Source: Vicinamibacteria bacterium (GTDB lineage: Bacteria; Acidobacteriota; Vicinamibacteria; Fen-336). From it: DNA of 38,198 nucleotides. The stretch is taken from the NCBI GenBank assembly GCA_035570235.1, contig DATMML010000101.1, positions 1-38,198 on the forward strand, written 5' to 3'. Position 1 is the first letter of the stretch. Each line of letters opens with the position of its first letter. The notes under the pieces were generated by a model. It was given only the letters and a program-made list of their open reading frames with translations. It had not been told where the DNA came from and did not search any database. Shown here piece after piece: positions 24,501-31,118 of the stretch. The position numbers were made by a program, and so were the translations under genes.

Positions 24501-26743
24501 CGTATCATGACGCGCTCAGAAGAGTGGCGCTGGTCCGGGACGCTCTGGGGCAGGCGACCACATACCAGTGGTGCTCGTGCGGGAGCCTGGACGCGATCAT
24601 CGATGCCAACGGGAACACAACGAGCTGGAGCCGCGATTCGCAAGGGAGAGTCACGACCGAAACCAGGGCGGACAACGCTCAGTTTCACTACATGTACGAG
24701 AACACAACGAGCCGACTCCTTCAGATGACCGACCCCTTGAACCAGGTCAAGGGATACCAGTACTTCCTCGACAACAACCTGAAGCAGATCACCTATACGA
24801 GCGCCGTGAACGCCACGCCGAGCGTGAGCTACACCTACGATCCCGTCTACAACCGGATCGCGACGATGACGGACGGGACGGGAACGACCACCTATATCTA
24901 CAATCCGGTGACGAACCCTCCGGCCCTGGGGGCCGGGCTTCTCGCCAGTGTCTCGACGACTGCTCTCACGAATGCGACCGTTACTTACACCTACGACGAG
25001 CTGGGGCGGGTGGCAAGTCATGGCCTCTCGGCTTTTGCAGTGACCAACTCCTACGACGCGCTCGGTCGGCTGGCCACAGAAGCGAACCCGGTAGGGACCT
25101 TCACGTTCCGTTACGACGGGGTCACGGGACGTCCCCTAACGCTCACGTACCCCAACAATCAAGTCGGGCAGTACAGTTATTTCCCGAACTCCGGGGACCG
25201 TAGGCTTCAGCAGATCACGAACCTCAACCCCTCCAGTGCTACAATCTCCCAGTATGGCTACACATACGACCCGGAGGGGAACATCTCGACCTGGTCGCAG
25301 CAGGTGGGCTCAGGCACACCCAAGGTGTATGGTTTTGGCTACGACTCCGATAACGAAGTCAAGACGGCGCAGGTCACGGGACCGACTCCTCTGCCCGTGC
25401 CGAGCCGGTATGGTTACACGTACGACGCCGTGGGCAATCGAGGGGGAGTGCAGCTGGACGATACACCCGCCGCGGCCAGCTACAACAACCGGAACGAGCT
25501 CACGTCACAGCAAGGAGGGGTGGGTCCACTGCTTTTCCAGGGGACGCTCAACAAGCCGGCGACGGTCACCGTACAGGGGCAGCCGAGCGCGGTGTCTTCG
25601 ACGAACGCCTTCAGCGGGCAGGCCCAGGTGCCCGCGGGCACGAGCAACATAGTGGTCACGGCCACAGACGCGAGCGGGAACACGCGCACGAATACCTACC
25701 AAGTGACAGTGTCGGGGGGGGCGGCGACCTACACCTATGACCTAAACGGAAACCAGAAAAGCAAGACCAGCGGTGGCGTCACGACTAGCTACGACTGGGA
25801 CGCCGAAAACAGACTCCTCGACGTCAAACAGGGAACCACGACCCTCGCCAGCTTTGTCTACGCTGGCACGGGGAGAAGGTTCCAGAAGGTCGCAGGAGGC
25901 GCTACCCACACCTACGTCTATGATGGCGCAGACATCATCGAGGAGCGGCTCTCTAGTGGCCAGACTTACGACTACGTCCAAGGGCCAGGCGTCGACCGGC
26001 CGCTCGCCGTGAGAGACCAAGCGAGCGTCGTAAGCTACTACCTCGCCGACCACCTTGGAAGCATCGTACAGGTGACCAATAGCACCGGCACGGTGACGCT
26101 CTCCCGGGACTACGATCCCTTCGGGAACCCCCTCGCAGGGGCAGCGACTGCGGGATTTGCCTTCACAGGTCGCGAGTGGGACCCCGAATCAAACCTCTAT
26201 TACTACAGAGCTAGATACTACGATCCCTCGCTAGCGCGGTTTTTTAGCGAAGACAAGGCCAGAACCAAGGCCGGCAACTCGTACAGCTACGTTGCAAACA
26301 ATCCATTGACGAGGACCGATCCATCCGGTCTGGTGGAGGTCAATCTCTTCAAGGCGGAGCCCTTGCACAGCCTCGCAGCGAACTGCAAGAGTCAACCCGG
26401 GGTCTTCGTTATTGCAGGTCATGGCTTCCCCGGGTTCATGTTGGATGAATACCTCCCCGCTCTCCTGGATCCCGGCGCCGTCGCGAGGCGAATCAAGGGC
26501 TCTCCAGGCTGGAAATCGCAGGTGTTGCCAGGATGCGATAAGCCGTGCAAGGTGATCATTATTGGCTGTAACGTGGGGACCGGCGATGGCTCACTTGCCC
26601 AACAGGTCGCGAACAACTTGGATGTGGAAGTAGCCGGCATTTCTGGAGGTGACGGATTGTGGCACGTGAACGGCCAGGGTGGGTACTGCGGGTTGGAGCC
26701 AGAGCAGGGGGCCTTCTGGAAGAACTTCAAGCCCAGGAAATAG
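21548..26743 (+). CDS. Secreted RHS/YD-repeat polymorphic toxin with N-terminal C39-like peptidase and peptidase-like tip
   Basis: ATG at 21548 has GAGGGAG upstream; the earlier ATG at 21524 lacks one. The 1,731-aa product begins with a signal peptide. Residues about 90-200 are TPR-like. Residues about 225-360 form a C39-peptidase-like domain with Cys239 (FRCGPLAL), His310 (KAGHFAAL) and Asp326 (VVDPTFG). YD repeats fill about 400-1560, with an inserted Ig-like stretch (about 1330-1400). The core ends with LYYYRARYYDPSLARF and NPLTRTDPSGL at residue 1595. The 136-residue tip has VFVIAGHG (His1625) and KVIIIGCN (Cys1674), each after a hydrophobic strand, the layout of clan CD cysteine peptidases (CHAT/C80-like). 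The tip should be an effector. The N-terminal C39 domain could process the shell, release the tip or be structural. Tip function is inference. Confidence 0.9.
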   Translation: MKSRERSLLKRESRSSWMFRAVARAVVPGQVLLSVLIASASAVDKDQTPAPPKVNRTVPKVTPPPAMPVFSAQPTEEEIFRARVFEEPLVPLRTRPSPEENKALSQVLMSYLTLGRDQGPPALEAFLEAHPVSPWRASLLTSLGLVYRRTGYYSRALLAWEEAWALAKGETEPKGQAVGDRAAGELATLNARLGRVEPLEALLDEVSHRSMHGSAAQKIAQAKQSLTLMQKVPAVSFRCGPLALNQVLALSRADHSPDPTVAAFPSTRQGTSLLQLKDLAEKVGTAVMMAKREGDAEIVMPAVAHWKAGHFAALIRREGSLFLVVDPTFGDAIWMSRKALNDESTGYFLIAAPIPTGWREVGDAEGAKVWGKGANPGLGPSYFASTNSTSGGNSCNCSGMATYRFHTMLQNLNITDTPVGYTPPLGPSVSFDVSYNSKESYQPQTFTYSNLGPNWTFTWLSYIQDDPANLGADVTRYVGGGGVEYSNGYNATTQSYAPEYASHGIIVLISPPNSPISYQRQLPDGSVEVYALLDPLPLHRKVFMTSRQDAAGNTLTFTYDASFRLVAATDAIGQVTTVAYQNAADALKITSVTDPFGRSAQFQYNSLGLLTSITDVIGITSSFSYEANDFISAMTTPYGTTRFTLGSYANANIFLWIQATDPLGGTERLVFITGWALGGSNGLPANVIPDTEPDSNVPPGFATYNKGLNAAASVFFSKRAMSLSGGNDFTMGKITTWLMEGGLAASDTKHSEVAPLENRVWYLYPGQPPVQIAQEAQKPYVVIGIANQPSTVARVLDDGSSQAYRYDNNSLGHGTRVTDPLGRTTSYLYDTNGIDLLQARQASGQKSELLPSSTYNSHHQPLTATDISGQTTNYTYNGRGQVLTMTTPPRAGITENRTTSYAYDANGYLQTVTGPAAGATTTYTYDGFGRVRTVTNSDNYTLTYDYDALDRTTKVTYPDATYELTVYNFLDAQDQRDRLGRWTHTYHDALRRVALVRDALGQATTYQWCSCGSLDAIIDANGNTTSWSRDSQGRVTTETRADNAQFHYMYENTTSRLLQMTDPLNQVKGYQYFLDNNLKQITYTSAVNATPSVSYTYDPVYNRIATMTDGTGTTTYIYNPVTNPPALGAGLLASVSTTALTNATVTYTYDELGRVASHGLSAFAVTNSYDALGRLATEANPVGTFTFRYDGVTGRPLTLTYPNNQVGQYSYFPNSGDRRLQQITNLNPSSATISQYGYTYDPEGNISTWSQQVGSGTPKVYGFGYDSDNEVKTAQVTGPTPLPVPSRYGYTYDAVGNRGGVQLDDTPAAASYNNRNELTSQQGGVGPLLFQGTLNKPATVTVQGQPSAVSSTNAFSGQAQVPAGTSNIVVTATDASGNTRTNTYQVTVSGGAATYTYDLNGNQKSKTSGGVTTSYDWDAENRLLDVKQGTTTLASFVYAGTGRRFQKVAGGATHTYVYDGADIIEERLSSGQTYDYVQGPGVDRPLAVRDQASVVSYYLADHLGSIVQVTNSTGTVTLSRDYDPFGNPLAGAATAGFAFTGREWDPESNLYYYRARYYDPSLARFFSEDKARTKAGNSYSYVANNPLTRTDPSGLVEVNLFKAEPLHSLAANCKSQPGVFVIAGHGFPGFMLDEYLPALLDPGAVARRIKGSPGWKSQVLPGCDKPCKVIIIGCNVGTGDGSLAQQVANNLDVEVAGISGGDGLWHVNGQGGYCGLEPEQGAFWKNFKPRK

Positions 26744-26748
26744 CTACA

Positions 26749-27366
26749 GTGAGTTCTCACTGCCGCCGCCGTGCGGCCTCTGCGATGCTCTGCCGGAGCC
26801 TATTCACCATCGTTGGCGCCTCGCTCTTTGCTTGCGATGTAGCGGTTGCCGATGATTCCACCTTGGCCGCTGCCGTGGCTCGGGATCGCGCGCAATTCGC
26901 GCTACTCGCGGAGGCAAAGCCTCCCTTCGAGCCATTGAGTGGAAGCTCACCTGTCTACGCTCAGCGTGTAGAGGACCGAATCCAGAATCTCAGGAAGCAC
27001 GCAACACCGCAAGGCGGAGTGGAGTCCCTTGGCTTGCCGGGCCTTTTCAAGATCGTGCCGCCAGCGGTGCTTATCGGTGCGTCAACGGCTGAACGGATTC
27101 GTACCATACTGGCGGCGCCGGAGTCATACGAGCCGGAGGTACGTTCCACGTGCGTGTTCTCGGCGGTGGCTGCGTTCTCGTTCCCCACGCGTGCTGAGCT
27201 CCTGGTTATCGTTAGCAGTGCTTGTCATCAAGTAGCATTTGCAAAGGGCGACACGTTGCTCGGCACGTGGGTCATGAAGCAGGAAGCCGCCCAGAAGCTC
27301 TTCGCGATTGTAGGCGATGTCCTCCCCGCACCCACAGTTAAGGGTAACCATTGTGCGCCCCGTTAA
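26749..27366 (+). CDS. Probable exported immunity protein for the RHS tip (205 aa)
   Basis: GTG at 26749, five bases after the toxin stop, is favoured by AGGAAA at 26734-26739; ATG at 26785 is an alternative. With GTG the N-terminus has basic residues (CRRRAAS) then a hydrophobic stretch (LFTIVGASLFACDVAVA), a signal peptide or possibly a lipoprotein signal at the Cys. The mature part has conserved-looking hydrophobic segments (GLFKIVPPAVLIGASTAERI, STCVFSAVAAFSF, LLVIVSSACHQVAF) and three cysteines. No family is recognised. Position directly behind a polymorphic toxin tip is the classical place of its immunity gene, and export would place it where a secreted peptidase acts. Its stop coincides with a relic of RHS core sequence (see next). 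Confidence 0.68.
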   Translation: MSSHCRRRAASAMLCRSLFTIVGASLFACDVAVADDSTLAAAVARDRAQFALLAEAKPPFEPLSGSSPVYAQRVEDRIQNLRKHATPQGGVESLGLPGLFKIVPPAVLIGASTAERIRTILAAPESYEPEVRSTCVFSAVAAFSFPTRAELLVIVSSACHQVAFAKGDTLLGTWVMKQEAAQKLFAIVGDVLPAPTVKGNHCAPR

Positions 27367-27904
27367 TGCGACCCCAACCTAGGAAGATTCCCTAGCGAAG
27401 ATCCCGCGTCACAGCCCGGTGTTGGGAGCCTATTCATATACGCGGCAAACAGCCCAGCCAGGCTATCAGGTCCGTTTGGGCTCAAGCCCAGAGACCCCTT
27501 CTGGACAGCGAGGATGCCGTCAATAGACACATACCAATTCATCGCCGATCACGACTCGGACTACAAGTGGGATGCGTGGGAATACGGTGGAATGGTTTGT
27601 CAAGCTCTAAGGTGGCTGCATTTGCTGCACTCAACCGATTACCGACCGTCATCACGGCGATGTGGAACCGAGGGAAAGCCCCTGCAAGAACGGAATGAAG
27701 GAAGTTGGTTGGTACCACACTCATCCACCCGATTCGTTGCCGGGTTTCTCCGCCGCGGATAGGTTCAGGTCGAGTCCGTCACAGGACAACGTCCCGGGGT
27801 ATGCGCTCCAGACTTCGGATGGGAAGGTGCTGAAGTACGTTTGGGCGCGAGGCTCCAAGGCCTACTCGATAATCGGCCAAGTCAGGATTCCGAAGCTGAA
27901 GTGA
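27367..27904 (+). pseudogene. Orphan RHS C-terminal tip (DUF4329/JAB-like), frameshifted
   Basis: Right after the immunity stop, in the same frame, comes a piece of RHS core (DPNLGRFPSEDP, then LFIYAANSPARLSGPFGLKP), the junction that precedes variable tips. The tip continues as DTYQFIADHDSDYKWDAWEY and GGMVCQ. The frame then changes by one base at about 27602-27618, and the second half reads TQPITDRHHGDVEP, then SPCKNGMKEVGWYHTHPPDS, then FSAADRFRSS, VPGYALQTSDGKVL to a stop at 27904. EYGG...GWYHTHPP...FSxxD is the DUF4329 pattern (JAB-like HxHP plus Asp). It has no start codon or signal of its own, so it is a silent displaced tip. The frameshift is inferred from protein similarity across frames. 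Confidence 0.72.
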
Positions 27905-27946
27905 GCCGCCGCAGGCGCGGCCGCTGTCGTCCATTGGAGGCGAGAT

Positions 27947-28342
27947 TTGCGGGTTGATCTTAGTGTTGCGATTCTCTTGACCTTTTTCTCGGTCCCGTCC
28001 GGCCGCGTAGGGCGGGATGATCACGTCGCGAGAGTGTCGATGGTCGAGCTCATCGCGTCGCCGGGAGCGTGGGACGGCAAACTTGTTCGAGTTCAAGGGC
28101 TTTGTCACGTCGAGTTTGAAGATTCAGGGCTCTATTTGCCTCGAGAGGACTCTGATTCGATGAATTCTTTGAACGCGTTGTGGCTTGAGATCGATCCCGC
28201 CCGCTACAAGGAATTGAATGAACCTTTTGTGGTTGTCGAGGGTAAGTTCGAGGCTGAACACAACGATCATGTGGGCCGCTGGAGCGGTACCATTCGCGAC
28301 GTTACTAAGGTATTGAAGCTGCCACGGAGATCCAAGCTGTAG
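27947..28342 (+). CDS. Probable immunity-type protein for the orphan tip (131 aa)
   Basis: TTG at 27947 has GGAGG (27936-27940) six bases upstream. The product starts with a signal-like hydrophobic segment (VDLSVAILLTFFSVPSG). The rest (VSMVELIASPGAWDGKLVRV, GLCHVEFEDSGLYLPRED, SLNALWLEIDP, FVVVEGKFEAEHNDHVGRWS) belongs to a family I recognise by pattern. These are small proteins of the type V-x-L-I-x-x-P-x-x-x-x-G-K-x-V-R-V-x-G-x-x-x-L-E-F, an OB-fold-like plan, often found beside RHS/toxin tips. It sits 42 bp after the DUF4329 tip, the place of a cognate immunity gene. It looks intact while its toxin partner is broken. Confidence 0.65.
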   Translation: MRVDLSVAILLTFFSVPSGRVGRDDHVARVSMVELIASPGAWDGKLVRVQGLCHVEFEDSGLYLPREDSDSMNSLNALWLEIDPARYKELNEPFVVVEGKFEAEHNDHVGRWSGTIRDVTKVLKLPRRSKL

Positions 28343-28365
28343 TTGCCAGCGTCGGCCGAGGGTGT

Positions 28366-28396
28366 GGGGCAAGGGAGGTGCCGCGCCCCCTGCCCC
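28366..28396 (+). terminator. GC-rich hairpin after the immunity-type gene
   Basis: GGGGCA (28366-28371) and TGCCCC (28391-28396) pair, with further GGG/CCC pairing inside. It lies 24 bp after the 28342 stop. The downstream T-run is only GGTTTT, so Rho-independent termination is uncertain. Confidence 0.25.
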
Positions 28397-28428
28397 CCCA
28401 TGCCCTGGTTTTCCCCCTTGGGGCGAGC

Positions 28429-28455
28429 GAGTATTTCCGCGCCCGCTACTATGGG
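28429..28455 (+). pseudogene. Short RHS-core relic
   Basis: The bases translate as EYFRARYYG, matching the RHS-core signature YYYRARYYDP present intact in the upstream RHS protein. It stands 87 bp downstream of the second immunity-type gene and has no surrounding ORF of RHS type. It is probably the scar of another tip module or the far side of a recombination event. Confidence 0.45.
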
Positions 28456-28544
28456 TGCGTTCTTCCTTCTGAAGAGTTGTCTCGCGACTTAGGAGGGAAG
28501 CTTCTGAGAGGCTGCTGGTCTACTCCTCCGGCAAAACCGGCAAC

Positions 28545-29216
28545 CTAGGTCGCGTGCCGCTTGGCCGGCGTCTTACGGACGTGCTGGCGCTTGATCCCCA
28601 GCCGGCCGATGCGCAGGTAGATGGTACGCCGCGTCACTCCCAGAGCCCTGGCAACCCGGGAGATGTTCCATTCATGCCGTTCGAACATAAGGAGGAGCTG
28701 GTCACGCATGACTTCATCTATGGTTGTCTCCTCGAGATAGCTTGCGACGGTTGGACTGTGCCGCAGCGCCCCCGTAATGGCTGGCGTGGCAAGGCGCGCC
28801 AGTTGCACGATCGCCTTCAGCTGACCCTTCTTAAGGGGCGCAGGGCAATCTACGTACAAGAGCCCTTCTAGGCTCTCCCCGATTCTCATTGGGACAACAT
28901 ACGCGGCTGTCGCCCCGCCCACGAGCGCGGCTCGCGCTTCCGGCGGGCCGGTGGTGTCCTCAGTGAAGGTGACCACTTCGCCATTCTCAAGCGCTTCGCG
29001 GCGCCGCGACCAGGCGTAGGCCACGAAGTCCAGCACCGGTTGATCCGTCCCCCGGGAACAGAACAAGCGCACCCGGTCTTGTTCCCGCACAAACATCGCG
29101 CTCCTCAGAACATGCAGCTCCGTCCTCACGAGGGAGAGGATCCGCTCCGCGAACCTCTGCGGTTGCGTCGCGGTTATCACGTCCCCCAACCCGCCTACTA
29201 CCTCCCAAGATCTCAA
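28545..29216 (-). CDS. GAF-domain, Fis-type HTH transcriptional regulator (223 aa)
   Basis: TTG at 29216 (minus) has an excellent ribosome binding site, GAGGGAGGTG, six bases upstream. Residues about 15-150 form a GAF-like sensor (LRSAMFVREQDRVRLFC, then AAYVVPMRIGESLEGLLYVD). Residues about 165-210 are a Fis-type helix-turn-helix (LLLMFERHEWNISRVARALG, then VTRRTIYLRIGRLGI), as in the HTH of sigma54 activators. There is no AAA+ domain, so it is not a complete sigma54 activator. The gene is transcribed away from the small-peptide gene at 29500, suggesting it senses a small molecule or peptide and controls that divergent cassette. The regulatory link is inference. Confidence 0.87.
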   Translation of the reverse strand: MRSWEVVGGLGDVITATQPQRFAERILSLVRTELHVLRSAMFVREQDRVRLFCSRGTDQPVLDFVAYAWSRRREALENGEVVTFTEDTTGPPEARAALVGGATAAYVVPMRIGESLEGLLYVDCPAPLKKGQLKAIVQLARLATPAITGALRHSPTVASYLEETTIDEVMRDQLLLMFERHEWNISRVARALGVTRRTIYLRIGRLGIKRQHVRKTPAKRHAT

Positions 29217-29424
29217 AGCCCCACCTCCCTCTTGGGTGCGATCCTACCACCATGTGGATACGGGTCAATCAAAGAAGTTACGTGAGAGGAGTCCTCTCGT
29301 TCGAATCAAACGTCATCTGTTCACCTTGGTAGACATTTATCGCTCCCGTCAGATCCTCGGATCGTCCCTCAGCCCGCCCGAGCACCGATTGGAGGTGACG
29401 CCAGCCAAGTTGATGCGCGAGACT

Positions 29425-29457
29425 TGTATCCTTGAGTACCCAACAAGTGTATCCTTG
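29425..29457 (+). promoter_or_regulatory. Direct repeat upstream of the exported peptide gene
   Basis: TGTATCCTTG occurs at 29425-29434 and 29448-29457, 23 bp apart (about two helical turns). An overlapping inverted pair is ACTTGT (29422-29427) and ACAAGT (29443-29448). It lies about 45 bp before ATG at 29500. A binding site for the divergent GAF-Fis regulator is the obvious candidate. The 29217-29499 gap holds nothing else recognisable. Confidence 0.45.
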
Positions 29458-29499
29458 CGCCCTCGGAGGCTCTGGAAAGGGCCACGCAGGAGGTGCACA

Positions 29500-29685
29500 A
29501 TGCCTTTCGTCTTCGTGCTTTGGCTGGCGTTGCTCTTTGGGGGTTCAGGACCTTGGGACAACTCGAAGGTCATCGGTGCCAAGGACGGAGGAAGCGGGAT
29601 CCCACCCGTCAAAGGGCCGGATCAAGGCAGCGGCATCCTGTTCAAGGCGCTCGACGGAGGGAGCGGAATCCCGCCTGTCCGCTGA
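29500..29685 (+). CDS. Small exported peptide with repeated DGGSGIPPV motif (61 aa)
   Basis: ATG at 29500 has a near-perfect AGGAGGT at 29488-29494. The frame is open further upstream, but the strong site fixes this start. The N-terminus (MPFVFVLWLALLFGGSG) is a hydrophobic export signal. The mature part is dominated by KDGGSGIPPV, DQGSGIL and DGGSGIPPVR, i.e. two nearly identical motifs and a third partial one, ending with Arg. Tandem short motifs behind a signal are typical of processed secreted peptides (signals or lanthipeptide-like precursors), but no Cys or modification enzyme is present. It lies between a GAF-Fis regulator and a seven-helix membrane protein. I do not know a described family. 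Confidence 0.7.
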   Translation: MPFVFVLWLALLFGGSGPWDNSKVIGAKDGGSGIPPVKGPDQGSGILFKALDGGSGIPPVR

Positions 29686-29742
29686 TAGGACCGCTCCGGG
29701 TGTCGGGTGGCATCTGTCCACCCAACCCCCAGTAGAGACCTC

Positions 29743-30438
29743 GTGGCGCCAGCACAGTATGCCCTCACGATCTGCGCCGTCGTCATCGTGGCGGGCACGC
29801 TCTGCGGCTTCATTGGTCGGCGCCTCTATCGGGCCTGCTCGTTCTTCGCCGTCTACCTCGCCGCCGTCTTTGTAGGGGAGCTCCTCATCCTCCTTCGGCC
29901 CGAGACTTTCTACCAGTGGAGCTTCTGGCAGGCCAAGGAGACCCTCTATGCCGTCCTCAAGCTCGCTATGGCATTCGAGCTTGGATACCGCAATCTTGGA
30001 CGGCTGCCGGGCGCTAAGCGCACTGCCTGGCGCCTTGCTGCCGCCACTGTTGCGGGAACGCTCGTCGCATTGCTTCTTCCGGCCCGTGCTGCTGAGTACG
30101 CCCTCGATGCCGCTGACATCCAAGCCCGCCTCACCAATGGGACCATTCTCGTCTTGATGTCCATTTGGGGCGCCGTCCTCTGGTACCGAGTCCCTCTCCA
30201 CTGGCTACACCGCGCGATTCTTTGCGGTCTCGTCCCTTATCTTGTGATCTTCACCTTGGTTCTGGGGTTACTCGTGACCGTCGGCCCAGATTTCCGCGAC
30301 CTCGCCTCTCATACAGCGGGCCTCGCATATGACGCGCTTCTCATCTATTGGCTGTGGGAAGTCTGGCGGTTCCACGCAGCGTCAGAGGATCGCGCGGGAG
30401 TCCTGGGCCGACTGCAGCCTTGGCGCAGAGCTCTCTAG
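29743..30438 (+). CDS. Seven-helix membrane protein of unknown function
   Basis: GTG at 29743 places the first helix at the N-terminus; an in-frame GTG at 29707 would add 12 polar residues. About seven TM helices: YALTICAVVIVAGTLCGFIG, SFFAVYLAAVFVGELLILL, TLYAVLKLAMAFELGY, AAATVAGTLVALLLPA, GTILVLMSIWGAVLW, AILCGLVPYLVIFTLVLGL, YDALLIYWLWEVW. The layout resembles 7TM sensor modules of bacterial signalling proteins but carries no kinase, cyclase or HTH output domain. The stop at 30438 is two bases before the next ATG, so the two genes are coupled. It follows the small peptide gene by under 60 bp, suggesting it is a receptor or exporter for that peptide; this is inference. Confidence 0.75.
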   Translation: MAPAQYALTICAVVIVAGTLCGFIGRRLYRACSFFAVYLAAVFVGELLILLRPETFYQWSFWQAKETLYAVLKLAMAFELGYRNLGRLPGAKRTAWRLAAATVAGTLVALLLPARAAEYALDAADIQARLTNGTILVLMSIWGAVLWYRVPLHWLHRAILCGLVPYLVIFTLVLGLLVTVGPDFRDLASHTAGLAYDALLIYWLWEVWRFHAASEDRAGVLGRLQPWRRAL

Positions 30439-30440
30439 CC

Positions 30441-31118
30441 ATGCTGTGGATCCTCGTTCTCGCCATCGTGTTTCTACTGCTTACGCCCGTGTTCTTGTAT
30501 CTCACTGGCCGACGTCAAGAGCAACAGGTCGAAAAGGAGTGGGAACTTCTCCTCACGCAGCGAGGCACCAAAGAGATCGCGACCGCAACGGAGCGAGTTA
30601 ACTCACAACTCGCAGTGATCGATTGGGCGTATGACCGCGCGGGGGCCGCGCAGGAGCGCGGGCAAACCCAGCAGGCCTTAGACCTTTTCAGGATCGGGTG
30701 CGAGCTCATCGAGGATCACTGCCCCACGATGCTGCATTGCTTGGGGGCTCTGGCCGCGCTCTCCCGGATGGCCTCGGCCATGGCCCCGAGCCGGCCGCTT
30801 CGTCCATCGCGCTTCCAGCTCCGTGAGCTGGCCCACCTCGCCCTCCTCAACCAGTTCCTGCACCACCTCCTTGTCACTACACGCGAGCGATTCCGGTTGA
30901 GGGTCGCGATACTCGTTAGGGGCTTCAGAACGCTCATGCGCATCGTGACGGCGTCCCGCACGAGAATCGAACGGTCGGAATCGGAAGGCGTTGCCGACAT
31001 TAGAGAAGCGCTCGCCGCGCGGCACGACGTCCGGAGCCTGACTGACGAGACCCTCGAGACGTTCCGACTGCTAATTCTTTCGCTCGAAGCTGAGGAGAAG
31101 CAGACCCGCTCGCCCTAA
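30441..31118 (+). CDS. Membrane-anchored helical protein (225 aa), partner of the 7TM protein
   Basis: ATG at 30441, two bases after the 7TM stop. One N-terminal TM helix (LWILVLAIVFLLLTPVFLYL) is followed by a charged, mostly helical region with coiled-coil character (RRQEQQVEKEWELLLTQRG onward). A short TPR-like pair is possible (AQERGQTQQALDLFRIGCEL). The C-terminus (ADIREALAARHDVRSLTDET) is helical. No catalytic motif is seen. The membrane anchor plus cytoplasmic helical domain would suit a signal-transfer partner for the 7TM protein. No clear similarity to a named family. Confidence 0.72.
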   Translation: MLWILVLAIVFLLLTPVFLYLTGRRQEQQVEKEWELLLTQRGTKEIATATERVNSQLAVIDWAYDRAGAAQERGQTQQALDLFRIGCELIEDHCPTMLHCLGALAALSRMASAMAPSRPLRPSRFQLRELAHLALLNQFLHHLLVTTRERFRLRVAILVRGFRTLMRIVTASRTRIERSESEGVADIREALAARHDVRSLTDETLETFRLLILSLEAEEKQTRSP

